Shown here one piece after another: positions 44,389 through 54,839 of a stretch of DNA of 64,000 nucleotides. Each line of letters starts with the position of its first letter. The first letter of the stretch is position 1. Below the pieces are notes generated by a model that worked only from the letters and a program-made list of their open reading frames with translations, did not search any database and was not told where the DNA came from. The translations under genes and the position numbers were made by a program. The DNA comes from Aliiroseovarius lamellibrachiae (lineage in GTDB: Bacteria > Pseudomonadota > Alphaproteobacteria > Rhodobacterales > Rhodobacteraceae): assembly GCF_018599245.1 (NCBI RefSeq), contig NZ_JAHEVJ010000001.1, forward strand, positions 62,001-126,000, given 5' to 3'.

Positions 44389-45336
44389 TTAAGTTGCGCG
44401 GTTTGCCCGTGGGTGCGTGGCCTCATAAACGTCCATCAATCGGGCGGTGTCGACGGCGGTATAGGCCTGAGTGGTCGACAGGCTGGCATGGCCCAAAAGT
44501 TCCTGAATCGCACGCAAATCTCCACCTGCATTCAACAAATGCGTCGCAAAAGAATGGCGCATCGCATGGGGGGTGGCGCTGGACGGCAGGCCCAGTTGCA
44601 AACGGGTTTGTTCCATCACCTTCTGCACGGCGCGCGGGTTCAACGCCCCGCCGCGGACCCCCCGAAACAGCGGCGCCGTCGGCGTTTCCCGGTGCGGAGA
44701 TTGTCGGCGATAGGTTTCAACCGCGCGGCGCGCCACATCCAGCACGGGCACGATGCGTTCCTTGCCGCCCTTCCCGGTGATGCGAAGCACCTCTGGCAGG
44801 GGGGCATCGGCGCAGGTCAACGAAAGCGCCTCGGAAATACGCAAGCCGCAACCGTAAAGCAAGGTGACCACCGCAATGTCACGCGCACCCGCCCAATCCT
44901 GTCGCGCCTGATCCCCAACCAAACCCAACACAGCCTTCGCCGCATCTGGCGCCAAGGGCCGGGGGAGTTTTTTGGTGAATTTCGGGCTGCGCACGGACAA
45001 AACGGCGGTGGCGTCAAAATCGTCGCGTTCACTGAGCCAGTTGTAAAAGCTTTTTACCGCGGATAAGGCCCGTGCCAAAGACCGTGTCGCCACGCCGCGT
45101 GCCCGTTCATGGGCCATCCAAGCCCGCATATCTGACAGCGTAACCTCTGCCAAAGCGGCCCGCCCTTGGGGGCCGCCCAAATGCTGCGCCATAAAGGCCA
45201 GAAAGCCGGAAAGATCGGTTTGATACGCGGTTAGGGTATTGTCTGCAGCCCCACCAAGGGCACGCAGATGATCAAGCCAGGTCTCCAGCGCGTCGCGCGC
45301 GCCGGGAGAGATTGCAAGAGAATTGCCCCCGGTCAC
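44389..45336 (-). CDS. xerC: Tyrosine recombinase XerC
   Basis: XerC resolves chromosome dimers at dif with XerD. The 315-residue protein has a SAM-like N-terminal domain and the catalytic set: Arg in YGCGLRISEAL, Lys in TGKGGKERIVP, HAMRHSFATHLL, LGHASLSTTQAYT with the nucleophile Tyr. The start is a GTG that overlaps the DUF484 stop (GTGA). The pairing with DUF484 is typical of many proteobacteria. Confidence 0.94.
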   Translation of the reverse strand: MTGGNSLAISPGARDALETWLDHLRALGGAADNTLTAYQTDLSGFLAFMAQHLGGPQGRAALAEVTLSDMRAWMAHERARGVATRSLARALSAVKSFYNWLSERDDFDATAVLSVRSPKFTKKLPRPLAPDAAKAVLGLVGDQARQDWAGARDIAVVTLLYGCGLRISEALSLTCADAPLPEVLRITGKGGKERIVPVLDVARRAVETYRRQSPHRETPTAPLFRGVRGGALNPRAVQKVMEQTRLQLGLPSSATPHAMRHSFATHLLNAGGDLRAIQELLGHASLSTTQAYTAVDTARLMDVYEATHPRANRAT

Positions 45337-46040
45337 GACAACCAGCGGCGCATGGCGCGTTCAAACACCCCGCCGAAAAACTGAAGCAAATCTGTGCCTT
45401 GCCCCGGTTTGAACTGATGCGGATCTTCGGCCCCCATCACCAACATGCCGGGCAGGCGACCACGGCCCAGATCAAGGCGAATGCAGGCCTCGGACCGGAC
45501 CCAAAACCCGCTGTCGCCATAAATTGTAGCATCCTGTTCCTGAATTTGCCGCAAAAACACCGAGCGCGCATTTTGGTCGCGTGGCCCACCAAGATAGTTG
45601 TCGATGAACCCCGGTTGCGCGGTGGCCAGCACGCTGCCCAGTTTTTGCACAGCGGGATTTTTGTCGCTTTGCACGGTTTCCAGCACCAGACGCACAGCGT
45701 CTACGCGCAAAATTTCGGCCACTTCGCCGCCCAAATCTTTCATGAAGTCTTCGAATTCGGCGGGATCCAACATACGCAAAACCGCGCGGTGGATCAGGTT
45801 CATTCCGGCCAGATTTTCGTAAGCGGCCGCAATCACAGAGCGGTGGGTGTCTTCAAGCCGGTCAAGGCGCGCCTCAAGCCGGTCCATGGCGATACCGCGC
45901 AGATCAACGATATTGGTGCCCATCGCGCGTTCGTTTGCCGCGATCAACGCATGCATAAGCCCTTGATCATCAAGAATGACTTCAGGTTGCGAGATCAACG
46001 CGTCGCGCAGGTCATCTGCAATAGAAACGGAGTTGCTCAT
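45333..46040 (-). CDS. DUF484 family protein
   Basis: This is a 235-residue soluble protein of the DUF484 family (GAF-like fold), commonly encoded just before xerC, as here. It has the ISQPEVILDDQGLMHALI start and a late GRLPGMLVMGAEDPHQF segment. Its function is unknown, and the conserved neighbourhood suggests a link to recombination or chromosome processing. Confidence 0.9.
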   Translation of the reverse strand: MSNSVSIADDLRDALISQPEVILDDQGLMHALIAANERAMGTNIVDLRGIAMDRLEARLDRLEDTHRSVIAAAYENLAGMNLIHRAVLRMLDPAEFEDFMKDLGGEVAEILRVDAVRLVLETVQSDKNPAVQKLGSVLATAQPGFIDNYLGGPRDQNARSVFLRQIQEQDATIYGDSGFWVRSEACIRLDLGRGRLPGMLVMGAEDPHQFKPGQGTDLLQFFGGVFERAMRRWLS

Positions 46041-46154
46041 AACTGCCTCAGTGCTTGTTTAGCGTGTTTGTCTGTTCTTATTTTTATACGTTGCCCGCAT
46101 TTATACACGAGCTTGGCGGCAATTACCGCATGTTTTTGGTTAAGATACCGTAAA

Positions 46155-46188
46155 CGCGGCAAGGCCGTGACCTTGCCGCGACATTTTT
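46155..46188 (-). terminator. Strong hairpin downstream of fsa
   Basis: A perfect 10-base stem CGCGGCAAGG (46155-46164) / CCTTGCCGCG (46171-46180) has a six-base loop. In the direction of fsa it is followed by GTTTACGG. On the plus strand five T follow at 46184. It separates fsa from the promoter region of DUF484-xerC and probably ends the fsa transcript. Confidence 0.6.
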
Positions 46189-46201
46189 CACGCAGACGCG
46201 G

Positions 46202-46855
46202 TTACAGAATTTTGATGTCTGCCGCGGCGATGTCCGCCAAAAACGCGTCCAAACCTTTGTCGGTCAGCGCGTGGGAGGCCATTGCTTTGATGACCGAAGG
46301 GGGGGCCGTGATCACGTCTGCGCCCACAATCGCGCAATCTTTTACGTGGTTCACGTTGCGGATTGAGGCGGCCAGGATTTCGGTCTCATAGCCATAGTTG
46401 TCATAGATGGTGCGGATGTCAGCAATCAGCTCCATCCCATCCAGCGCGATGTCGTCCAAACGGCCAATGAAAGGCGAGATGAATGTCGCCCCTGCTTTGG
46501 CCGCGAGCAGCGCTTGGTTGGGCGAAAAGCAAAGGGTCACATTGACCATGCTGCCTTCGTCCGACAGGGTTTTACAGGCTTTCAGCCCGTCCCATGTCAG
46601 GGGCACTTTTACCGCGATATTGTCGGCGATTTTGGCCAGTTTACGCCCCTCGGCGATCATGGTTTCCGCGTCAACGGCGGTGACTTCGGCGGACACGGGG
46701 CCATCCACGATCGAACAAATCTCTTTGGTGACTTCAATGATGTCACGGCCCGATTTTTTGATGATCGAAGGGTTGGTCGTCACGCCGTCCACCATGCCAA
46801 ATGCGGCAAGGTCTTTAATGGCGTCGATGTCGGCGGTATCTGCAAAGAATTTCAT
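46202..46855 (-). CDS. fsa: Transaldolase-like fructose-6-phosphate aldolase
   Basis: This is a short transaldolase family enzyme (217 residues), starting [13 protein letters not shown], with [10 protein letters not shown] (residues 23-32) and the Schiff-base Lys83 in VKVPLT. This length covers both fructose-6-phosphate aldolases and the small bacterial transaldolases, and I cannot tell which reaction it favours. The true start is the ATG at 46855. The long upstream frame is not coding. It is divergent from priA. Confidence 0.92.
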   Translation of the reverse strand: MKFFADTADIDAIKDLAAFGMVDGVTTNPSIIKKSGRDIIEVTKEICSIVDGPVSAEVTAVDAETMIAEGRKLAKIADNIAVKVPLTWDGLKACKTLSDEGSMVNVTLCFSPNQALLAAKAGATFISPFIGRLDDIALDGMELIADIRTIYDNYGYETEILAASIRNVNHVKDCAIVGADVITAPPSVIKAMASHALTDKGLDAFLADIAAADIKIL

Positions 46856-46950
46856 ATGCGCGTTCCTATCCAGGTTTGGCAGCTTGTTCTTGGCGTTCTC
46901 ATAGCGCAAAAAGAACCCAGACTGAAACCCCTGATGAGCTGAGACCCCGG

Positions 46951-49182
46951 ATGCCTGCGCGCCAAATGAAAATGTCCAATGCCGGGTCCGATGTCGCGCG
47001 CCGATTTGGCGCGGGTGAACGGGTGGCTGTGATGACCACCCAGCCGCTGGACCGCATCCTGACTTATAAAGCACCTGAGGGTGGCTGTGTGCAGGGCGAT
47101 TACGTCGAAGCGCCCTTGGGGCCGCGCAAAGTGTTGGGCGTCATCTGGGGACCGGGCGAGACAGGCTTTGATGCCGCCAAGTTGCGCGCCGTGAACAAGG
47201 TGCTGGATGTGGCGCCCATGCGCGGGGAAATGGCGGATTTTCTGACCCGTGTGGGCGATTACACCATCACACCGATGAACCACATGCTGCGGCTGGCGAC
47301 CCGTGCGCCGGGGCTGATGGATCCGCCCTCGATGCGCAAGGTGCTGCGCGCCACCGGGTTTCGCCCCAACCGTCTGACCGATGCGCGTGCCAAGGTGATT
47401 GCGGCGATGGATGACAATCCGGGGGCGGCGTTTACGCAAACCGAACTGGCGGGTCTGGCGGATGTGTCTGGCTCTGTGGTGAAGGGCTTGGTCAAACTGG
47501 GCGCGTTGCGCGAAGAGGACGCGCCGCGTGACATGCCCTACCCATTTCTGGACCCGCTGAAGCCGGGCAAAACCCTGACCGAAGATCAGGGTGTGGCGGC
47601 GCGACAGCTGACGGACGCGGTGAAATCGGGCCGCTACGGGACCACACTTTTGCGCGGCGTCACAGGATCTGGCAAAACCGAAGTCTATATGGAGGCGGTG
47701 GCGGCGTGCCTGCGCAAGGGGCGCCAAGCGCTGGTGCTGCTGCCTGAGATTGCGCTGACATCAGAGTTCCTGAAACGGGTCGAAGAACGTTTTGGCGCGC
47801 GGCCCGCCGAATGGCATTCCGGCGTGACCATGACGGAACGCCGCCGCTGTTGGCGCATGATCGGCGAGGGAGAGGCGCAGCTTGTGGTCGGCGCGCGCTC
47901 CGCCCTTTTTCTGCCATTCCGCGATCTGGGTCTGATCATCGTCGATGAGGAACATGACAATTCCTATAAACAGGAAGACGGCGTGCTCTATTCCGCCCGC
48001 GACATGGCCGTTTTGCGTGCCTCAATTGTGGATGCACAAGTGGTGCTGGCCTCTGCCACCCCGTCACTGGAAACATGGGCCAATTGCGAAGCCGGGAAAT
48101 ACAAACGCATCGAATTGACCAGCCGATATGGCCCCGCTGTGCTGCCCGATATGCGTGCAATTGACATGCGCACCGAGGATCTGCCGTCGAATTCCTGGAT
48201 TTCGCCCACGCTGAAATCCGCCATCACTGCGCGGATTGCGAAGGGCGAACAATCGCTCTTGTTCATCAACCGGCGTGGCTATGCCCCGGTGACGATTTGC
48301 CGAGCCTGTGGGCACCAAGTGGGCTGTGATCATTGTGATGCGCGCATGGTGGAGCATCGGTTCCAAAAGCGTCTGGTCTGTCATCAATGCGGTGAAACCA
48401 AACCGATGCCAGAGGTCTGCCCAGACTGTGAGGTCGAGGGGAAAATGGCCCCGGTTGGCCCCGGTGTGGAACGTCTGGCCGAAGAGGTCACGACCAGTTT
48501 TCCCGACGCGCGCATCGCGGTGCTGTCGTCCGATCTGTTCGGCTCTGCCCGCGCGCTGAAGGCCGAGATTGAACGCATTGCGGCGGGGGAGGCTGACATT
48601 ATCATCGGCACGCAGTTGGTCGCCAAAGGGCATAATTTTCCGCATCTGACGTTGGTCGGTGTGATCGACGCCGATTTGGGCCTGCAAGGGTCTGATTTGC
48701 GCGCGGCCGAACGCTCGTTTCAATTGATCCGCCAAGTGGCGGGACGGGCGGGGCGGTCTGAGGCGCGGGGCACGGCGCTTTTGCAGACCTTCCAGCCAGA
48801 ACACCCGGTCATTCGCGCGATCCTGTCGGGCGATGAAGAGAAGTTTTGGCGCGCAGAAGCGGGCGAGCGTCACCATGCGGGCGTGCCGCCTTATGGTCGG
48901 CTCGCGGGGATCGTGATCTCAAGCCCTGACGTGCAAGCGGCATTTGATCTTGGGTCCGACATGGCGCGGCGCGATGGGCCGCTGCGTGACATTGGCGCGC
49001 AGGTCTTTGGGCCGGCCCCCGCCCCGATTGCGCGCGTGCGCGGCCGCCACCGGGTGCGTTTATTGATCAAAGCTGAGAAATCCGCGCCAATTCAGGCCGC
49101 CATTCGCAAATGGTTGACGCAATTTCCGGTCAAAGGCGATTTGCGCATTCAGGTCGATATTGATCCGCAGAGTTTTTATTGA
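46951..49182 (+). CDS. priA: Primosomal replication protein N' (helicase)
   Basis: PriA restarts stalled replication forks. The protein (743 residues) has an N-terminal 3'-binding domain, a Walker [12 protein letters not shown] (near residue 240), DEEHD (near 332), a zinc region with four CxxC pairs (about 450-500) and helicase motifs to the end. I chose the ATG at 46951. ATGs at 46966 and 46972 are also possible. The frame opens at 46876, but that part lies over the fsa promoter. Confidence 0.95.
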   Translation: MPARQMKMSNAGSDVARRFGAGERVAVMTTQPLDRILTYKAPEGGCVQGDYVEAPLGPRKVLGVIWGPGETGFDAAKLRAVNKVLDVAPMRGEMADFLTRVGDYTITPMNHMLRLATRAPGLMDPPSMRKVLRATGFRPNRLTDARAKVIAAMDDNPGAAFTQTELAGLADVSGSVVKGLVKLGALREEDAPRDMPYPFLDPLKPGKTLTEDQGVAARQLTDAVKSGRYGTTLLRGVTGSGKTEVYMEAVAACLRKGRQALVLLPEIALTSEFLKRVEERFGARPAEWHSGVTMTERRRCWRMIGEGEAQLVVGARSALFLPFRDLGLIIVDEEHDNSYKQEDGVLYSARDMAVLRASIVDAQVVLASATPSLETWANCEAGKYKRIELTSRYGPAVLPDMRAIDMRTEDLPSNSWISPTLKSAITARIAKGEQSLLFINRRGYAPVTICRACGHQVGCDHCDARMVEHRFQKRLVCHQCGETKPMPEVCPDCEVEGKMAPVGPGVERLAEEVTTSFPDARIAVLSSDLFGSARALKAEIERIAAGEADIIIGTQLVAKGHNFPHLTLVGVIDADLGLQGSDLRAAERSFQLIRQVAGRAGRSEARGTALLQTFQPEHPVIRAILSGDEEKFWRAEAGERHHAGVPPYGRLAGIVISSPDVQAAFDLGSDMARRDGPLRDIGAQVFGPAPAPIARVRGRHRVRLLIKAEKSAPIQAAIRKWLTQFPVKGDLRIQVDIDPQSFY

Positions 49183-49203
49183 GGGTCGATCATCAGGAAA
49201 AGG

Positions 49204-49264
49204 AGGGGCTTTGCCCCTCGCGAAGCAAGTTCGCTCACCCCAGGATATTTGTAGAAAGAGGAAA
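49204..49264. repeat. Intergenic hairpin repeat, copy 3
   Basis: This lies between the convergent ends of priA and cutC. It has a GGGGC/GCCCC block (49204-49218), a small GCGAAGCAAGTTCGC hairpin, CTCACCC, then AGGATATTTGTAGAAAGAGG. It is the same module order as copy 2, but the second long arm is missing, so this is a shortened copy. Confidence 0.65.
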
Positions 49265-49282
49265 AAGGCGTGGGGTGTGCGT

Positions 49283-49990
49283 CTACGTGTGGGGTATTTG
49301 CCGGACCATCCGCCTTACTTCAGTCTCAGAGGTTTCAAATCGTCCGCCGGGTGGGTCGAAGTCTGAGAAGGCGTGATCTCCTGCGGCGGGGAGGTTGCAG
49401 GCGGCATGCGCCTCGTAAGCGCCGGTTTGGCGCATCACATCGGCGACGTTTTCGGCGGTCAACCCACAGCCGGGCATGACTGACAATGCGCCACCCGCGC
49501 GCGTCACCATCCGTTTGATCATCGCGGTGCCTTCGGGGGCAGTGGGCTTTGAGCCTGAGCTCAGCACGCGATCAAAACCCAATGAAACCGCCTGGTCCAG
49601 CGCCAACAAAGGGGCGGGCACCACGTCGATCACCCGGTGCAATGTCTTGCCAAGGGGGCCAGCGGCGCGGGTTAGTTTGCAGAGCAGCGGCAGGTTTAAC
49701 GCGTCATCGTCGGCTTGGGCGCCAAGGACCACCCCTGCCAACCCGGCCGCGCGTGCGGTGGCAATATCGGCGAGCATGATCTCTGCCTCAGCGTCAGAGA
49801 AGTGAAACACCCCGCAGCGCGGACGGATCATCGCGTAACAGGGGATGGGCAAGGTGGCGGCGGCGTGCATCAATCCAGCCGAGGGGGTCAGCCCGCCTTC
49901 AGACAACGACGAACAGAGTTCTACCCGTCTGGCGCCACCATTCATCGCGGCCATAACCCCGGCCAATGTATCCACGCAAACCTCAAGCAT
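49283..49990 (-). CDS. cutC: CutC family protein
   Basis: This is a 235-residue TIM-barrel protein of the CutC family, beginning LEVCVDTLAGVMAAMNGGARRVELCSSL (read in parts), with HRVIDVV and VMPGCGLTAENV later. CutC was named for copper homeostasis, but a direct copper role is disputed. I chose the ATG at 49990. The longer frame to 50161 overlaps the yeeE gene and is not family-like. Confidence 0.92.
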   Translation of the reverse strand: MLEVCVDTLAGVMAAMNGGARRVELCSSLSEGGLTPSAGLMHAAATLPIPCYAMIRPRCGVFHFSDAEAEIMLADIATARAAGLAGVVLGAQADDDALNLPLLCKLTRAAGPLGKTLHRVIDVVPAPLLALDQAVSLGFDRVLSSGSKPTAPEGTAMIKRMVTRAGGALSVMPGCGLTAENVADVMRQTGAYEAHAACNLPAAGDHAFSDFDPPGGRFETSETEVRRMVRQIPHT

Positions 49991-50064
49991 CTTGATCCCC
50001 TTTGTGGGGGATGTGAGCGTGGATGGGATGCCAAGGCAAGAAATTCTTTGCGGTTGCTCTGGGG

Positions 50065-51138
50065 TTACTGCGCCGGTTGCGGGACGCCGCCACCTTTGGG
50101 TTGGTCGATCAGGTAATCGGTGGCCATTGCGCCGATCCACATGCACAGCAGGGCCAGCCAAGCGGTGGCAACAAAGATTGACCCGCCTGTCACGCCCGCG
50201 CCAATGGCACAGCCGCCCGCGAGCATCCCGCCAAAGCCCATCATAATGGCCCCGGTCATGGAGCGGCGCATGACGGCCTCGCCCTCATATCCCTGGAATT
50301 TGAACTCTCCCGCCAGGTAGCTGGCAGAAAAGGCGCCGATGACCACGCCGGGGATCAGGCCCACGTCAAAATCCAGGACGGGATCGGGGATCAGGAAAAA
50401 CATCAATGTATTGGCTGACGGCCCGGTGAAGGTGGCGGATGTCACGGTGACCGGATCAAAGGCGGATTGCGACAGTTGAAAGGTCAGCACCCAACCCAAA
50501 GCCACGGCAAACCCCACGCCCGAGCCAAAGACCAACCGTTTGGCCCCCAGATTGGACCGCTTTGCAAGGTAAAGTGCCAGCACCGCAATCCCCAAACCCA
50601 TCGCAAAGCCAAACCACTCTGGCAGGCCCAACAGCGTGAGCAGGTTCACATTGGTGCCGCCTTTTGTCATCCAAAGCGAGGCCAGATAGGTGCGGAAATC
50701 AGCGAGATACCCATGCAGGCTCATCTGCGCGACAATTGCCATCAACATGCCTGACATGACGGATCGCAGATTGCCGGTGGCGGCGAGCACCAGCAGCCGA
50801 CCAGAGCAACCGCGGGCCAGCACCATGCCAACACCAAAGATCAACCCGCCAATGATCGCCCCAGACCAGCTTCCGGTTACGGCCATCATCCGTGCGTCTT
50901 CTGTGCGCAAAAGCCCCAACAGGGCCGCCCCCTGCACCCAGACAAGCGCGGTTGAGAAGGTCAAGAGCCAGATGGCGACGGAATTTGACATCGTTCGCCG
51001 GGCAAATTCCACTGTTGCCGCCCGCAGACAAAACCGCGAGCGCTGGGCGGCGATGCCAAAGACAATCCCGGTGATCAGACCAAAAAGCGCCCCGGTTGGG
51101 CTTTCGCCGATGCGTTCAATCAGAGGGACAATATCCAT
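50065..51138 (-). CDS. YeeE/YedE family (TsuA-like) sulfur compound transporter
   Basis: This is a 357-residue membrane protein with the duplicated YeeE/YedE fold. Conserved cysteines lie in LARGCSGRLLVLA and LAGGCAIGAGVTGGS, which in TsuA-type proteins line the path for thiosulfate. About nine hydrophobic segments are visible. I chose the ATG at 51138, next to a weak GGAGCC site. It is divergent from an MFS gene across a perfect palindrome that may bind a sulfur- or redox-sensing repressor. Confidence 0.9.
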   Translation of the reverse strand: MDIVPLIERIGESPTGALFGLITGIVFGIAAQRSRFCLRAATVEFARRTMSNSVAIWLLTFSTALVWVQGAALLGLLRTEDARMMAVTGSWSGAIIGGLIFGVGMVLARGCSGRLLVLAATGNLRSVMSGMLMAIVAQMSLHGYLADFRTYLASLWMTKGGTNVNLLTLLGLPEWFGFAMGLGIAVLALYLAKRSNLGAKRLVFGSGVGFAVALGWVLTFQLSQSAFDPVTVTSATFTGPSANTLMFFLIPDPVLDFDVGLIPGVVIGAFSASYLAGEFKFQGYEGEAVMRRSMTGAIMMGFGGMLAGGCAIGAGVTGGSIFVATAWLALLCMWIGAMATDYLIDQPKGGGVPQPAQ

Positions 51139-51206
51139 AAGGGCTCCTCGGGCGGGGTTGTGTGGTTTGCGGGGCACTATGGCTGCGTGCGTTAGGGCGC
51201 GCCTTG

Positions 51207-51223
51207 ACCTATATCATATAGGT
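51207..51223. promoter_or_regulatory. Perfect 17-base operator-like palindrome
   Basis: ACCTATAT and ATATAGGT flank a single central C, giving perfect eight-base arms. It lies in the divergent yeeE-MFS gap, about 70 bases from the yeeE ATG and 60 from the MFS ATG, where it overlaps AT-rich promoter-like sequence. ArsR-family sulfur regulators such as BigR use sites of this size and symmetry, but no regulator gene is next to it here. Confidence 0.55.
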
Positions 51224-51285
51224 ATTGTGTTAAGTGAATGTGTTTTCTGTTGGTGTTAAGTATTAAACAGGCGTAAGGCGAAAGG

Positions 51286-52521
51286 ATGAGACATACGATC
51301 CTGACCCTTGATGAGGCGCGCGTGCTGCCGTTTTGGCGACGCCCGGTTTTTTTACTGTTGTTGATGACGGCGGCGATGCCGCTTGCGTTTTCAACCTGGC
51401 TTGCGCTGCTGAATAACTTTGTGATCGGCGAGGCGGGGTTTACCGGTGTGGAAATCGGTTGGCTGCATACGGTGCGTGAAATTCCCGGTTTTCTGGCCAT
51501 TGGGGTAATCGCGCTGATTATGCTGATGCGTGAACAGACGCTGGCGGTCGGGGCCTTGGTGTTGCTGGGCGCCTCCACGGCGGTGACCGCATGGTTTCCA
51601 TCGTTTTCGGGCATCCTGATTATCACGATGCTAAGTTCGGTTGGCTTTCACTATTATGAAACTGTGAACCAATCGCTGCAGCTGCAGTGGATCAAAAAGG
51701 GCCGCGCGCCGCAAATGCTGGGCTGGATCACAGCGGTTGGGTCGGGCGCTTCGCTGCTGGCTTACGGGCTGTTGGTGCTGACGTGGAAGACGTTAGAACT
51801 GAGCTATAACAGTGTTTATCTGGTATCCGGTGGGCTAACTGTGGCGATCGCGGTGTTTTGCTGGTTTGCTTACCCAAAGTTTGAAAGCCCGGAACCACAG
51901 CTGAAAACCTTTGTGCTGCGAAAACGCTACTGGCTTTACTATGCGCTGCAATTCATGGCCGGTGCCCGACGCCAGATTTTCACAGTCTTTGCCGCCTTTA
52001 TGATGGTCGAACGCTTTGGGTTTGAGGTGCATGAAGTTACCGCGCTGTTCTTGATCAACTATGTGGCCAATATGATTTTTGCCCCTTTGATGGGCAAAGC
52101 GGTGGCGAAATGGGGGGAGCGGCGCGCGCTGACATTTGAATATATCGGGTTGATCGGCGTGTTCCTCGCCTATGGTGGGATCTACTTCTTTGGTTGGGGG
52201 GTGGTGCTCGCCGCGGCCCTTTATGTGATTGATCACCTGTTCTTTGCGCTGGCTTTTGCACTGAAAACATATTTTCAGAAAATCGCCGACCCACAAGACA
52301 TCGCGCCCACAGCGGCGGTGGCCTTTACCATCAACCATATCGCGGCCGTGTTCCTGCCGGTTCTTCTGGGCTATCTTTGGGTGGTGTCACCCGGCGCGGT
52401 GTTTGGGTTTGCTGCCGCTATGGCCTGCGTCTCGCTTGCCCTTGCGCTGATGATCCCACGCCACCCGGAAAAAGGTCACGAGACCGTGTTTGCCCGCCCC
52501 CTTGCGCAGCTGGCCGAGTAA
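51286..52521 (+). CDS. MFS transporter
   Basis: This is a 411-residue major facilitator protein with twelve hydrophobic segments and the half-way cytosolic loop near residue 200. It has [21 protein letters not shown] in the second half and a [12 protein letters not shown] tail. The substrate is unknown. It is divergent from the sulfur transporter gene and may share its operator, which hints at a related role. Confidence 0.85.
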   Translation: MRHTILTLDEARVLPFWRRPVFLLLLMTAAMPLAFSTWLALLNNFVIGEAGFTGVEIGWLHTVREIPGFLAIGVIALIMLMREQTLAVGALVLLGASTAVTAWFPSFSGILIITMLSSVGFHYYETVNQSLQLQWIKKGRAPQMLGWITAVGSGASLLAYGLLVLTWKTLELSYNSVYLVSGGLTVAIAVFCWFAYPKFESPEPQLKTFVLRKRYWLYYALQFMAGARRQIFTVFAAFMMVERFGFEVHEVTALFLINYVANMIFAPLMGKAVAKWGERRALTFEYIGLIGVFLAYGGIYFFGWGVVLAAALYVIDHLFFALAFALKTYFQKIADPQDIAPTAAVAFTINHIAAVFLPVLLGYLWVVSPGAVFGFAAAMACVSLALALMIPRHPEKGHETVFARPLAQLAE

Positions 52522-52552
52522 CCCCAAATTCTTCCCAAATGGAGGCTCCGCG

Positions 52553-53203
52553 ATGCTTTTTGGTAAATCGAAGAAATCAACCTTGGTGACACAAGAGGAT
52601 GCGCTTGCCGGCCGCCAATCCTCTGTGCTGACACCGGCGGTGCACCATGTCTTTGGCAATGATCTGACAATGAACGTACCAGATGGGTTCGAAGTCGCCG
52701 TGTTTGGCATGGGCTGTTACTGGGGCGTGGAACGGATTTTCTGGCAACAGCCCGGCGTTTGGCTGACCATGGTCGGTAACGCAGGCGGATATTCCACCCA
52801 CCCCACCTATGAAGAGGTCTGCACAGGCCAAACCGGCCATACCGAAGCGGTGCGCGTGGTCTATGACCCGTCGAAAACCAGCTTTGATGCGCTGCTGAAG
52901 GTATTTTGGGAAAACCATGACCCGACCCAAGGGATGCGTCAGGGCAATGACACGGGCACGCAATATCGCTCGGCCATCTACGCCACCGATCAGGCACAGC
53001 TTGACGCCGCCCGCGCCTCGGCCGCCGAATTCGGCCCGCGTCTGGCCGCGCAGGGGTTTGGCCCGATCACAACCGAGATTAAACTGGTGGACGAGTTTTA
53101 CCCCGCAGAAGCCTATCACCAGCAATACCTGTCGAAAAATCCGACCGGTTATTGCGGGATTGGTGGCACGGGTGTGACCTGTCCGATCGGCACCGGCGCT
53201 TGA
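52553..53203 (+). CDS. msrA: Peptide-methionine (S)-S-oxide reductase
   Basis: MsrA repairs oxidised methionine in proteins. The 216-residue protein has the active-site GCYWGVE (Cys55; the family usually has Phe where this has Tyr) and the C-terminal resolving cysteines in [13 protein letters not shown]. Its N-terminal extension ([13 protein letters not shown]) matches the long E. coli form. I chose the ATG at 52553, after GGAGGCT. It is followed by a large hairpin and a repeat. Confidence 0.95.
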   Translation: MLFGKSKKSTLVTQEDALAGRQSSVLTPAVHHVFGNDLTMNVPDGFEVAVFGMGCYWGVERIFWQQPGVWLTMVGNAGGYSTHPTYEEVCTGQTGHTEAVRVVYDPSKTSFDALLKVFWENHDPTQGMRQGNDTGTQYRSAIYATDQAQLDAARASAAEFGPRLAAQGFGPITTEIKLVDEFYPAEAYHQQYLSKNPTGYCGIGGTGVTCPIGTGA

Positions 53204-53218
53204 CCCACAGCAAAACGG

Positions 53219-53262
53219 GCCCCCAAAGACCAACCCACGCGGTGGCTTTGGCCTTTGGGGGC
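53219..53262 (+). terminator. Long hairpin after msrA
   Basis: Perfect ten-base arms GCCCCCAAAG (53219-53228) and CTTTGGGGGC (53253-53262) have a 24-base loop. No T-run follows, so it is either a weak terminator or an RNA-protecting structure. A repeat copy begins 30 bases later. Confidence 0.45.
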
Positions 53263-53292
53263 GGTGGCCTCGCTTCGCTCGGCGAACCTCTT

Positions 53293-53373
53293 GCCTCCGG
53301 CGGGGATATTTTTAGAAAGAGGAAGGCAACGCGCGGCTCTTTTCCTCTTTCTATAAATATCCCCGCCGGAGGC
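53293..53373. repeat. Intergenic hairpin repeat, copy 4
   Basis: Two 32-base arms (53293-53324 and 53342-53373) are reverse complements with a single mismatch. They are built on GCCTCCGGCGGGGATATTT and GAAAGAGGAA, with a 17-base loop. It is the most symmetric copy of the family and the only one between two genes in the same direction (msrA and prmA). Confidence 0.75.
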
Positions 53374-53485
53374 ACCTGATGATAGCCAAGGCACGCCCAA
53401 GTTGGTTGATTGCCAGATGCTCAGGAACGCTTGACCCTTTCCGCGTCGCCCGCTAGGCCCTTTTTAACCTCTGAAAGGACCGATC

Positions 53486-54358
53486 ATGCCCACCTGGACC
53501 GCGCTTACCACCCTTAAAGGTCAATCCGCCGCTGAGGCCCTTGGCGAAGCGATGGAGACCCTGATCCCTGAACCAACTGGCGTTGGCGTGTTTGAGATCG
53601 AAGAGGATTGCGACCGGTGGGAGGTGAGCGGCTATTTCACCGAAGCGCCAGATCAGGCCGGCCTTGCGCTTTTGTCCGCGATGCATGGCGCAACCACGTT
53701 CACCATCGAAGAATTGCCCGAAACCGATTGGGTGGCCCATGTGCGTCGCGAATTGGCGCCGGTCGAGGCGGGGCAGTTTTTTGTCTATGGCTCACATGAC
53801 GCCGATCAGCTGCCTGACGATAAAATCGGCCTGCTGATTGAGGCGGCGATGGCCTTTGGCACCGGGCATCACGGCACCACGCTGGGCTGTCTGCGCGCGC
53901 TTGACCGCTTGGCGAGCGAAGGGTTTGTGGGCGAAAAGGTTGCGGACATCGGCTGTGGCACGGCGGTGCTTGGCATGGCGGCGGCCAAGATTTGGCCCAA
54001 CCCGGTGATTGTGTCTGACATCGACGACGTGGCGGTGGATGTGGCGCGTACAAATGTGGCGGCCAACGGGCTTGAAAATCGGGTGATCTGTGTGGAAGCG
54101 GCTGGTTTTGATGCCCCAACGCTCAGGGATGCGGCCCCGTTTGATCTGGTGTTTGCCAATATCCTTAAGGGGCCATTGATTGGATTGGCACCGGACATGG
54201 GGGCATCGATTCGCACTGGTGGCTATGCGATTCTGTCTGGAATCCTGAATCCACAAGCCGATGAGGTCATCGCCACTTATTCCGAAAATGGGTTTAATCT
54301 GGTCAATCGGGAAGAGATTGTTGACTGGACCACGCTGATTTTAACGAAATCTGACTAA
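53486..54358 (+). CDS. prmA: Ribosomal protein L11 methyltransferase
   Basis: PrmA methylates ribosomal protein L11. The 290-residue protein has the N-terminal L11-binding domain and a Rossmann methyltransferase domain with GTGHHGTTLGCL (near residue 127), VADIGCGTAVLGMAA (near 152) and VFANILKGPLIGLAP. A good GAAAGGA site precedes the ATG. The long upstream gap holds a hairpin and a repeat. Confidence 0.94.
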   Translation: MPTWTALTTLKGQSAAEALGEAMETLIPEPTGVGVFEIEEDCDRWEVSGYFTEAPDQAGLALLSAMHGATTFTIEELPETDWVAHVRRELAPVEAGQFFVYGSHDADQLPDDKIGLLIEAAMAFGTGHHGTTLGCLRALDRLASEGFVGEKVADIGCGTAVLGMAAAKIWPNPVIVSDIDDVAVDVARTNVAANGLENRVICVEAAGFDAPTLRDAAPFDLVFANILKGPLIGLAPDMGASIRTGGYAILSGILNPQADEVIATYSENGFNLVNREEIVDWTTLILTKSD

Positions 54359-54456
54359 ACTAAGGCGGAAACAGTTCGTTTCCTCGCTGTAATTGCCATA
54401 TTTTGATATACAGGTTCATAGATTTTGTTGGTGGGGGCCAACATGAGGGTACGAAG

Positions 54457-54804
54457 ATGGCCGATGCCAACTACGTCAAATTCAGCAAGCGCATGCGCTT
54501 GATCGAAAAGCGCCACCGCAAAATGTCGCGCGGGTATGTGCAAATGGTGGAACGCGATGGTATTCTCGTCCCCAAGACGCGCCGCGTCGCGCGCCGGCAG
54601 TTTCCGCTCAGGGGCCTTGCGATTGTACTTGCGCTTTTTCTTGTCTTCAAAGCCGGCTTGATGATTCAGCTGGGGGCCGCCACCTATGATGACCGTGTGG
54701 CCAAGCTGGCCGCGGGATCGTCGGCGGAAAAGGTCGGTGCTTGGGTCATGACCGCAGATCCCATTTCGATCTGGATTTCAAAGCAAGTCAAAACGCTCTT
54801 TTAA
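54457..54804 (+). CDS. Single-span membrane protein (115 residues)
   Basis: A basic N-terminal region (about residues 1-50, rich in Arg and Lys, with KRMRLIEKRHRKMSRGY) is followed by one membrane helix (about 52-70) and a short periplasmic tail. The charged N-terminus should stay in the cytosol. I do not recognise the family. I chose the ATG at 54457; the frame opens at 54403. It ends at a shared terminator. Confidence 0.75.
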   Translation: MADANYVKFSKRMRLIEKRHRKMSRGYVQMVERDGILVPKTRRVARRQFPLRGLAIVLALFLVFKAGLMIQLGAATYDDRVAKLAAGSSAEKVGAWVMTADPISIWISKQVKTLF

Positions 54805-54839
54805 GCATAGAGAAGAGGTCGTCCTTCTTCTGTTTTCTG

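Noticed and set aside
45312-46391. 359-codon plus-strand frame opposite DUF484 and the end of fsa
   Set aside because: It runs across two real genes and a terminator on the other strand and has no protein-like motifs.
50000-50161. Extended N-terminus of cutC overlapping yeeE
   Set aside because: The added 57 residues are not like the CutC family and overlap the coding end of yeeE.
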